DNA from: an uncultured Desulfobulbaceae bacterium
GTDB taxonomy: Bacteria; Desulfobacterota; Desulfobulbia; Desulfobulbales; Desulfobulbaceae
Length of the DNA: 15,792 nt
NCBI GenBank assembly: GCA_945787305.1
Contig: CALZIH010000160.1
Coordinates: 1-15,792, forward strand
Reading direction: 5' to 3'
Numbering within the stretch: position 1 is the stretch's first letter; each line of letters opens with the position of its first letter. Under the pieces are notes generated by a model. It saw nothing but the letters and a program-made list of their open reading frames with translations. It did no database searches and was not told the origin of the DNA. Both the position numbers and the translations under genes were made by a program. This document shows, piece after piece, positions 6,742 to 13,403 of this stretch.

Positions 6742-8301
6742 TCAGGGGGTTCTGGTATACGTTACCTTGTCATTGTGACACATTCTACAGGTGTTGTTTT
6801 TCTCCGGGGTCCCAGGCCCCCCGCTGTAAAACTGTGTCTGCCCGCCTGTACTCTCCATTACATCATGCAGATCGGGATCGACCTTACCCTCGCTGTTGAG
6901 GTACTGAAAGTTAAACATCGGTACCTTACCCGATGTTCCGGGGATGGAGGTCAATTCTCCATGCCTCGTCATTGCAGGGTTTGGTGAACCGTGGACGTTA
7001 TGACAGGCCGTACAACTTTGTGGTGAATCCGCAACACCGTCCCAGTCGGAATCCCAGTCCATACTATTGCCGCAAAAACCGCGACCTCCGAGGTGGCGAA
7101 GATGGTCATTGACAACATTGCCGTTTGCATCAATTTTTGCATCGTTACGAAAATTTGTCAGCGGCGGATTCTGGTAAAAGTCACCGACACCGTTGGCGTC
7201 ACCCAGGAGATTGTAGCGATCATGACAGGAAAGACAGAGGGCGAAATCGTTATCGTTTTTCACGCTATCACTATTATTACAGTCTACTCGCGGTATCTCG
7301 AGGGCGGGAACAATATCTGATCCCACCACAACATCAGCAAGTCGGTATCCATCTGTATAATTATTCAAATCAGACTTATAGGTCTGGGCAATACCATCAA
7401 CATGGATGCTGGTCGTGTCGTGACAGTTATCACAGCTGATTTTGTGACCATTGGCAAGGTAGCCGTACTGAATATCCGCCTTAAATTCAAATTCGACCAG
7501 AGCATTGACAGGAACACGGTTTTGGGTAAACAACCGGACCAGCTTAACGTATCTGACCGGGTCAAACTTATCCAACCTGTATTCCACCCAACCCTGTGCG
7601 GGCCCGACCTCCCAATTTGCCTGACCGGCTCGAAAGGAGCTGCCATAAAGAATTCGATCCCAAGTAATCAGGTCATTGCTGCCGTACACCTGCCAATGCG
7701 TTGCTCCATCGAGAACAACATTGAGCCTGACATGGGTTATATCCTGGGCTGTGCCAAGATCAAAAATCACCTCCGGATCATTTTCGGCAACATTACCGGT
7801 TGCCAGATCGCCGTCAATGAGATTCTCCGCGCCTTGAAAGTCATTTTCCACAACCGCTGTCGGGCTCTGCCAATCGCCACTTAACGATTTACCAGCAATA
7901 TTGGGAGCGGCAACATCACGGGCAGAAGACGTGCCATCATCATGACAACCAAGACACCAGTTCTCTTTCCCAAGCCTCAGCTTACCGTTTTCATCATAAA
8001 TCAATGATTCGGAAGAATAATTTCCGGGTAAATTATTCAATGCTCCTATATCGGGATCATTCATCCCATCATAAGCCCCATCGGGACTGTGGCACTGCAC
8101 ACACCCTTCTTCATCAAGAACAAAAATTATCGAAAAATATTCGGTCCAGACTGTCTTATGGCAATCCAGGCATTCAAGGCCGAAGTCGCCTTTCAAACCA
8201 TTGACATGGGTGTCATGAATAGCAGTGCCGGCATAAGCCGAGCTTGAAAAACAAACGGCTGCCAACAGAAACAAACATCCCTTTAATAATTTGTACTTCA
8301 T
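6742..8301 (-). CDS. Secreted seven-heme c-type cytochrome with an internal discoidin (F5/8 type C) domain
   Basis: The 519-residue protein begins with a Sec signal peptide (residues 1-24, ending AYA before Gly25). It has seven CxxCH heme-binding motifs, at Cys44, 67, 116, 290, 356, 430 and 505 (CLDCH, CVQCH, CLGCH, CDNCH, CLSCH, CTACH, CRMCH). Between hemes 3 and 4, residues about 140-275 form an F5/8 type C domain: ENLIDGDLATGN, VIFDLGTAQDITHVRLNV, THWQVYGSNDLITWDRIL and RYVKLVRL are its usual strands. Such domains bind glycans or surfaces. The product is therefore exported, periplasmic or outer-surface, and probably carries electrons; a partner is not seen nearby. The start has AAGGGGGGAGG directly upstream. 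It is the intact member of a tandem family and ends at a strong terminator. Substrate, redox partner and anchoring are unknown. Confidence 0.9.
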   Translation of the reverse strand: MKYKLLKGCLFLLAAVCFSSSAYAGTAIHDTHVNGLKGDFGLECLDCHKTVWTEYFSIIFVLDEEGCVQCHSPDGAYDGMNDPDIGALNNLPGNYSSESLIYDENGKLRLGKENWCLGCHDDGTSSARDVAAPNIAGKSLSGDWQSPTAVVENDFQGAENLIDGDLATGNVAENDPEVIFDLGTAQDITHVRLNVVLDGATHWQVYGSNDLITWDRILYGSSFRAGQANWEVGPAQGWVEYRLDKFDPVRYVKLVRLFTQNRVPVNALVEFEFKADIQYGYLANGHKISCDNCHDTTSIHVDGIAQTYKSDLNNYTDGYRLADVVVGSDIVPALEIPRVDCNNSDSVKNDNDFALCLSCHDRYNLLGDANGVGDFYQNPPLTNFRNDAKIDANGNVVNDHLRHLGGRGFCGNSMDWDSDWDGVADSPQSCTACHNVHGSPNPAMTRHGELTSIPGTSGKVPMFNFQYLNSEGKVDPDLHDVMESTGGQTQFYSGGPGTPEKNNTCRMCHNDKVTYTRTP

Positions 8302-8725
8302 GCCTCCCCCCTTCTTTTTCTGTATTGCGAATATTTATTTGCCCCCTGGCCATTAAGAAGAAGTACCACAATCAACCAAAAGACATGTCTCGCAGCTCAA
8401 TTCTAACAGAACCAATAAAACAGAAATTCAGCCAAAACGCTACGTTTTTCGAAAAGACTGTTGTAAAAAGAAGACAGTACTCCGCTTATCTTGGAATTTT
8501 TCGGAAAATCAGAGCCGAAGCGGTCTAAAAAGAGAGAAAAAGAACCTTGTGGAGTTACCTGTCAAAAGGGCAATTTACTGATAGTGTCGTGATGATGACT
8601 TGCCGCTTCAACATTTCCTCTGAACAACACTTGCCCACATGGACAACTCAAGTAACTCCCGGAAGCAGTGCGGACTTCCGGGAGCTAAACAAAAAGCATA
8701 TCAAGGCCTCAATCGGCCTCGATTA
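8302..8725 (-). other. Intergenic region upstream of the heptaheme cytochrome gene
   Basis: These 424 bases separate the intact cytochrome gene from the broken paralogue upstream. I see no credible gene on either strand. The part next to the start is AT-rich on the minus strand and probably holds the promoter, but no sigma-70 or sigma-54 box is convincing. A short perfect palindrome TTTTCGAAAA is at 8446-8455. The distal part contains the hairpin listed at 8656-8684. Confidence 0.5.
8656..8684 (-). terminator. Strong GC-rich hairpin downstream of the broken cytochrome paralogue
   Basis: A perfect 10-bp stem, CTCCCGGAAG with CTTCCGGGAG, encloses a 9-nt loop. It sits 41 nt beyond the stop codon of the minus-strand pseudogene at 8726, the same relative place as the terminator of the intact copy. 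No proper T-run follows on the minus strand (GTTACTTGAG), so it may be a decayed or Rho-assisted terminator, or an mRNA-end stabiliser. Confidence 0.5.
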
Positions 8726-10232
8726 TCAGGGCGTTCTCGTATACACGACCCTGTCGTTGTGGCACATTCTGCAGGTATTGTTTTTATCGGGAGTCCCCGG
8801 TCCTCCAGCGAAAAACTGGGTCTTGCCGCCTGTGCTCTCGAATACATCCTGCATTTCCGGATCAACCTGAGCCGCACCGTCAAGATACTGAAAATTAAAC
8901 ATCGGCACCTTATCCGATGTTCCGGGGGTTGAAACCAGCTCCCCATGTCTGGTCATTGCCGGATTTGGTGAACCGTGGACGTTATGACAGGCGGTGCAAC
9001 TTTGCGGTGAATCCGGCACACCATCCCAGTCGGAATCCCAATCCTTTGCGTTGCCGCACTTACCCCGACCTCCAAGGTGGAGAAGATGGTCATTGGCAAC
9101 ATTACCGGCAGGCGATCGCCAGAAGGTTGTGGCGATCGTGACAGGAAAGACAGAGGGCGAAATCGTTATCGTTTTTTACGGAGTCTCTATTGTTACAATT
9201 TACACGCGGTATTTCGAGGGCGGGAAAAATCTCTGCATCTACAATAACATCGGTAAGACGATAGCCGGATGTATAGTTGTTGAGATTGGCTTTATACGAT
9301 TGCGCCACACCATCGACATGAATGCTGGTCGTATCGTGACAATTATCACAACTGATTTTGTGGCCGTTGGCAAGATAGCCATACTGCAAATCGCCTTTGT
9401 ACTCAAATTCAAGGACCGAATCTACGCCAACATGGATATGCGTAAACAATCGAACCAGTTTTATGTAGCGGACCGGATCGAATTTATCCAGCCTATATTC
9501 CACCCAACCCTGCTCAGGGCCAACCTGCCAGTTCGTTTTGCCTCCATTGAAAGAACTTCCATGGAGAATTCTGTCCCAGCTCGATAAATCGTTGCTGCCG
9601 TAAACTTGCCAGTGGGTAGCTCTTCCCAGGTTCACATGCAGCCTGACATGGGTGATGTCTTGTGTGTTTCCCAGATCAAATATCACCTCTGGGTCATTAG
9701 TGGAAAGATTACCGGTGGCCAAGTCTCCATCAACAAGGTTCTCCGCACCCTGGAAGCCGTTTACAACGATTGCGTCCGGACTCTGCCAATTACCGTTGAC
9801 CGATTTCCCCGCTATATTGGGAGCATCAACAGTATGAACAGTTGCATAGCCGTCATCGTGACAGCCAAGGCACCAGTTTTCCTTGCCGGGCTTCAGCTTT
9901 CCATCTGCATCATAAATATCAGAAACCCACTCATCAGGGTTCGCTTCACTACCGGTATTAAATTTGGCCCCAATTACAAGGTCGTTTACACCATCATACG
10001 TGCCACCTGGACTGTGGCACCCATTGCATAATTCATAATCAATAGGGCCACCATGGGGACTGCCGGTATGACAGAGAAAGCATGTGTCGGGATATACCCA
10101 GTGATCCTCGATCGCAGGCCCGCGATCTTCTACAATATGGACGGTGTGCATAACCTGTCCCGCAGCATAGCTCATAGAGCAGAACCCAAACAAGGTAAGT
10201 GACAAGACAGAAGCGGCCAGAACATTCTTCAT
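8726..10232 (-). pseudogene. Second discoidin heptaheme cytochrome, broken by a deletion and frameshift
   Basis: A paralogue of the neighbouring intact gene. Translation would start at ATG 10232 with AGGAGG nine bases upstream, giving a signal peptide ending SYAA, five heme motifs (Cys51, 69, 121, 295, 361) and a discoidin domain at about 145-280, all very close to the intact copy. After CLSCHDRHNLL the frame ends: AIACR then a TAA stop at 9102-9104. Homology resumes in another frame at GNVANDHL and runs through CTACH and CRMCH to the shared TRTP ending and stop at 8726. Compared with the intact gene, 81 nt between these points are replaced by 13, a net loss of 68 nt. A truncated five-heme product of 376 residues could still be made and exported. 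The good ribosome site and otherwise clean reading frame suggest the break is recent. Confidence 0.88.
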
Positions 10233-10336
10233 TTTCAGTTTCCTCCTTAACTTTAACACTGACAATCTCATTATTCTCCGCGAGAAGAGACAAACGTATT
10301 CAATGACGCATCGGATAAAAACATTCCAAATCATCA

Positions 10337-10604
10337 TCAATTTCGTGGCGCGCTGCTGAAAAACCGGGTCTTGCCCCCGGCACCTCTTGCCGCTACATCG
10401 TCTACATCGTCTACATCGAGGTCAACCTGAGCGGTATCGTCAAGATACTGAAAATTGAACATCGGCACCTTGTCGGGTGTTCCGTAAGTTGAAGCCGGCT
10501 CACCCTGGTCATAGCCGGTTTGGTTACCCCATGGACATTATGGCAGACCGTACAGTTTAGTGGTGAATCCAGCACCCCACCCCAGTCGGAATCCCTATCC
10601 ATAC
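10337..10604 (-). pseudogene. Relic 3' end of a third heptaheme cytochrome
   Basis: Minus-strand homology to the end of the two neighbouring cytochromes begins abruptly at about 10604 with MDRDSDWGGVLDSPLNCTVCHNVHG, containing one heme motif (CTVCH). After PAMTR about four bases are missing compared with the paralogues, shifting the frame; it then continues as GTPDKVPMFNFQYLDDTAQVD and GGKTRFFSS before a TGA at 10337-10339. The last heme motif (CRMCH) and the final 25 or so residues are lost, as is everything before residue 413 of the intact gene. A 9-bp tandem repeat has expanded inside it. The relic ends directly in front of the promoter region of the second copy, so the array once had at least three members. 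No function as a protein is plausible. Confidence 0.88.
10393..10418 (+). repeat. 9-bp tandem repeat within the relic cytochrome
   Basis: The unit CTACATCGT occurs at 10393-10401 and 10402-10410, with eight bases of a third copy at 10411-10418. On the minus strand it would encode repeated Asp-Asp-Val where the paralogues have a single short acidic segment. Expansion by slippage in sequence no longer under selection is the simplest reading. Confidence 0.85.
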
Positions 10605-10900
10605 GTTTTCCCCTTTATTGAGGTTTCTTTCTATTATTGCCTGAACAGGCGATCTCTTTTCGCTGACTGGTCATTTCCCCGGATACACCCATTTTGATTT
10701 TTCAATTATGTAACCAGTTAAGCATATTTTGCGACAAAACACCACGTCCACCTTCAAAACTGTCCTAAAAAAACAGACAGGCTGCATAATTACATCGCCA
10801 TCTATTTCACTTTTCCGAAAAAAATGGCAGATATAAGAAAGGATGGGGTTAGTTTAAGCAATAAAGAAACAACTGCTCGTTCTGCAGCAAGGAGGGACGG
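10605..10900. other. Gene-free AT-rich stretch
   Basis: No gene was recognised in these 296 bases on either strand. The region lies between the relic cytochrome and a small candidate gene. A weak hairpin (CTGTC with GACAG around 10759-10783) is present. Any remains of the 5' part of the third cytochrome are gone. The right end should contain the promoter and ribosome site for the candidate small gene at 10901 if that gene is real. Confidence 0.4.
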
Positions 10901-10990
10901 ATGGAGGTGGGAAAACAATCAAGGAAGATGGTTCTGGTAAAACTTTGCAAGCTCACGAAAAAAAATGAGGTATACTGGTTTAAAGAATGA
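10901..10990 (+). CDS. Candidate 29-residue small protein
   Basis: An ATG at 10901 is preceded by AAGGAGG (10889-10895) at a spacing of 5 nt, one of the best ribosome sites in the window. It opens a 29-codon frame ending with TGA at 10988-10990. The product is basic (many Lys, one Cys) and begins MEVGKQSRKMVLVKLCKL, ending NEVYWFKE. I recognise no family. It could be a small protein, a leader peptide, or the N-terminus left from a deleted gene. It converges with the minus-strand gene ending at 11041. The ribosome site is seen; expression is inference. Confidence 0.35.
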   Translation: MEVGKQSRKMVLVKLCKLTKKNEVYWFKE

Positions 10991-11024
10991 TACCACTTTC
11001 TGAAACAACACCGCTGGAAATAAT

Positions 11025-11039
11025 CTGGGATTTTCCCAG
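11025..11039 (-). terminator. Short hairpin directly after the 144-residue gene
   Basis: CTGGGA and TCCCAG form a perfect 6-bp stem with a 3-nt loop, beginning one base beyond the minus-strand stop codon at 11041. It is followed on the minus strand by ATTATTTCC, a poor T-run. Position favours a terminator, strength does not. Confidence 0.35.
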
Positions 11040-11040
11040 C

Positions 11041-11475
11041 TCAAACGCCAAACCACTCCAACAACAGTTTGACTTGTTCGTCCTGCTCGGAGGAAGACAT
11101 CTGCCGATAACAGGGCGCAATCCGCAGAGAAATGGTCTTTTCATTGCCCCATGGCCACCAGGCGCAAAAAACAATAACACCTTCGGCTGGATCTGCGATA
11201 AAAAGTAACTGACCGGCCATGAGCCCACCTAGACCACCACTGATTGACCGCACCCTGTCAGGAGCATCGCCGATACGTGCGCTATCCCAAGATGTGCTGA
11301 AGTGACGATCTAAAATTTCACGAAAGGAGCCTTTTTTATCAACGCTGAACTCTGCCAGCACAGCATTAAACCGGTTATCCCAGCTCCAGCTCACTTGCCC
11401 CTCAAAATCGTTCACCAATGCCCTGCACAACTTTTCAATTTCTAATGCCTTAACACCCTGCACAGTTGCCTCCAT
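11041..11475 (-). CDS. Unrecognised cytoplasmic protein, 144 residues
   Basis: No family recognised. The sequence is well-behaved for a globular protein: an N-terminal helix (EIEKLCRALVNDF), alternating beta-like segments (NRFNAVLAEFSV), a helix with FREILDRHF, a glycine-rich stretch SISGGLGGLMAGQLLFIADP (78-97) and the unusual aromatic run VIVFCAWWPWGNEKTISLRIAP (100-121). It ends in a helix with LLLEWFGV. No signal peptide or convincing transmembrane span; the GLGGLMAGQLLF part is only mildly hydrophobic. The Shine-Dalgarno site is weak (TAGG at about 5 nt from the ATG). It stands alone between the small gene at 10901 (convergent) and the truncated membrane protein upstream (same strand, 113 nt away). 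The total length and composition suggest a real gene, but I cannot suggest a role. Confidence 0.6.
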   Translation of the reverse strand: MEATVQGVKALEIEKLCRALVNDFEGQVSWSWDNRFNAVLAEFSVDKKGSFREILDRHFSTSWDSARIGDAPDRVRSISGGLGGLMAGQLLFIADPAEGVIVFCAWWPWGNEKTISLRIAPCYRQMSSSEQDEQVKLLLEWFGV

Positions 11476-11588
11476 CGCCTACACTTTTAAGAAGGGTCAC
11501 TTATAATAAATAAATTTAAGATCGTCACAACCTGATCGCGAACCGATATGGAAAAACGCACAGGCGTTTAGCCTAATCCACGCACATC

Positions 11589-12098
11589 CTATGTGTTCTG
11601 GATGAATTCCGAATAGAGCTTCTTTGCACATTCAGGGCAGATTCCCTGGGAAAACACAGCATCAGAATGATCACTTAAATATACTTCCAGCTGTTACCAG
11701 AATCCCTGGTCGTCTCTAATTTTTTTGCATGCTGCGCAAGTGGGGATTAATCCCTGCAAGGTCTTCACCTCGTCCAGTGCCTCCCGTAATTCAATGATTA
11801 CTGCGTCTTTTTCCGTCTCAGCCTGTCGACGCAAGTCAATATGTATACGCAAAGGCCTAAATACCAGGAAGTACAGTGCCGGCATAATGGTCAATGACAA
11901 TAACGCTGCATCGAGAATTGCTTCCTGGAAATAGCTCAGGGACGGTAGATATTCCAGAACCAACATCACCACCGCTTCCACAACAAAAACCGTAGCCACA
12001 ATTGCCAACAACAGAGAACCAGGGTTACCAATAAAACTGACAATCAACGACGACGAAGGTGACGCTGTGTGATGCTCTGAGGTATGAGAGGCCACCAT
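11589..12098 (-). pseudogene. Two-transmembrane protein with CxxC...CPEC tail, cut by an in-frame ochre codon
   Basis: From ATG 12098 (AAGGA six bases upstream) the frame encodes a polar start, two transmembrane helices (about 28-50 and 61-83), a basic/amphipathic linker leading to a coiled-coil-like helix (95-115), then LIPTCAACKKIRDDQGFW. A TAA stop follows at 11694-11696 (residue 135). The same frame then reads on perfectly as QLEVYLSDHS, FSQGICPECAKKLYSEF and stops at TAG 11589-11591. This whole C-terminal module, CxxC-KKIRDD-x-G-[YF]-W...GICPEC, is a conserved cytoplasmic tail I know from sensor kinases and PAS or response-regulator proteins of Desulfobacterota; it probably binds a metal through its two Cys pairs. 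One C-to-T change (CAA to TAA) explains the stop. As it stands the product is 134 residues with half of the Cys module. Sequencing error is the main alternative. Confidence 0.82.
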
Positions 12099-12314
12099 AT
12101 CAATCCTTTACTTGTTTTCCTATATGGCAAATATACCGATTTGTCGGGCAACACGACTCAGGGTATTGGCCGTTATGGATAACGCTGTACCCGGAAAACA
12201 TTCTCATCTGCTGAATGAAAATATAACGACGGTGGATGTAAAAAAAACGGCAGGCCAACAAGACAGCCACAATCAGTTCAAGAGGTACAAAACGACCTTG
12301 TCACCCTAGCCAAG

Positions 12315-13211
12315 TCACACGCCGGGATAGATCAGCTCTATCCAGCGATCGCCGGTAAAGATTCCATCGCCCCAGGTTTCTTCTAAATCAGCCAGTGGCT
12401 TGGCGGCTGCAGCCTCGGAAAACGATTTCCCTTGGGCCTTAAGCTGAGCCAGCCGTTCTTGGGCAAGCGCAAGCATCCGGCGGTACTCTGCCAACTGAAC
12501 CTTATCCCCTATAGGGCCGTGGCCGGCGATAATTTTCGTCTGCTCATTAGCCAGGGATAAGACCCTGTCCACGGCTTTGATCATTCCTTTGAGGGAACCG
12601 CCATGATACACATCGATAAAAGGATAGAACCCGTTAAAAAAGAAGTCACCGGCGTGGATGACATTGGCTGACTTAAAATGGATAAAACTATCCCCGTCGG
12701 TATGGGCAGAAGGTACATGCATGGCGTGAACGGTGTCGCCATTGAGATGGAAACTGATGTCCTCGGAAAAGGTCACAACCGGTAATCCCTCCGCTTTAAC
12801 CGCGGGCCGTTTCATGTTAAACGCTGCAATAAAAGAGCCCTTGTTCAGGCGCTCACGGACGTTATCGTGAGAGAAAATCAGGGTGCCATTTTCACCCAAA
12901 ATTTCATTTCCGCCGGTGTGATCGCCATGATAATGGGTGTTGATGAGAAATTTAGGATATTCGCCACCGACGGATTTGATGACCTCGACAATTTGGTCCG
13001 TCAGGGGGGCGAACTGGTCATCAATCAAAAATGTTCCGTCTGTACCAATGAACAGGCCGATATTCCCGCCCTTTCCTGTTATCATGTAGATCTGTTCAGT
13101 GACCTTGACGGCACTGACATTGACCTTGTCTTCATCAGCTTGCGCTGCAGAGACGATCAACATGAACCCCGCGACCAAAACACATGCTCCCTGAATAAGT
13201 CTATCAATCAT
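12315..13211 (-). CDS. Exported metallo-beta-lactamase-fold hydrolase
   Basis: The ATG at 13211 has AGGAGG six bases upstream. Residues 1-25 are a signal peptide (hydrophobic core, SAAQA end), so the protein acts in the periplasm. The mature part has the full MBL metal site: THYHGDHTGGN (His93, His95, Asp97, His98), His170 in VPSAHTDGD, Asp189 in HAGDFFF, and His231 in IAGHGP. The overall layout, about 298 residues with NIGLFIGTDGTFLIDDQFAPL before the first strand, matches the broad class of exported MBL-fold proteins that includes B-type lactamase relatives and the quinoprotein-associated hydrolases; the substrate cannot be told. No residues point specifically to a beta-lactamase, so antibiotic resistance should not be assumed. 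The gene lies 192 nt downstream of gspE on the same strand, with a possible operator between; it could be a type II secretion-linked or independent gene. Confidence 0.88.
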   Translation of the reverse strand: MIDRLIQGACVLVAGFMLIVSAAQADEDKVNVSAVKVTEQIYMITGKGGNIGLFIGTDGTFLIDDQFAPLTDQIVEVIKSVGGEYPKFLINTHYHGDHTGGNEILGENGTLIFSHDNVRERLNKGSFIAAFNMKRPAVKAEGLPVVTFSEDISFHLNGDTVHAMHVPSAHTDGDSFIHFKSANVIHAGDFFFNGFYPFIDVYHGGSLKGMIKAVDRVLSLANEQTKIIAGHGPIGDKVQLAEYRRMLALAQERLAQLKAQGKSFSEAAAAKPLADLEETWGDGIFTGDRWIELIYPGV

Positions 13212-13298
13212 AGCAAACCTCCTCTGTGCATAAACCCGGACATTGCCATGGAATGCCTGCTCATTACCGAATGAGGGAACAACTGGTGAGGGGACTCC

Positions 13299-13319
13299 AT
13301 GACAACCCCATCATGTCAT
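13299..13319. promoter_or_regulatory. Perfect inverted repeat, possible operator upstream of the MBL hydrolase gene
   Basis: ATGACA, nine bases, TGTCAT (21 bp in all) lies 88 nt before the start of the minus-strand hydrolase gene and after the gspE stop. The two-fold symmetry with a spacing near one helical turn fits a dimeric regulator site. Six-base arms can occur by chance, and no promoter boxes were identified around it. Confidence 0.3.
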
Positions 13320-13403
13320 CAGGGGCACGAGGCAGCACCTAAGCTAAAGGAATCGCACCACCGAAACTATATCTAATACAAGTAGGATTACAGCAAACGG
13401 ACG

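Noticed and set aside
7402..7884. Long plus-strand frames opposite both cytochrome genes (also 8994-9587 and 9606-10031)
   Set aside because: They occur in the same places in both paralogues because the minus strand is conserved; they have no ribosome sites or domains.
9111..9120. GGCGATCGCC as a HIP1-like cyanobacterial repeat
   Set aside because: One palindrome and one partial copy at a deletion junction; nothing else in the window suggests a cyanobacterium.
12112..12309. A 65-codon plus-strand frame between the CxxC-tail protein and the MBL gene
   Set aside because: No ribosome site, no family pattern, low-complexity translation.
12315..13211. Beta-lactamase / antibiotic resistance gene
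   Set aside because: Only the general MBL-fold metal site is visible; the fold has many other functions and nothing specific to beta-lactamases was seen.
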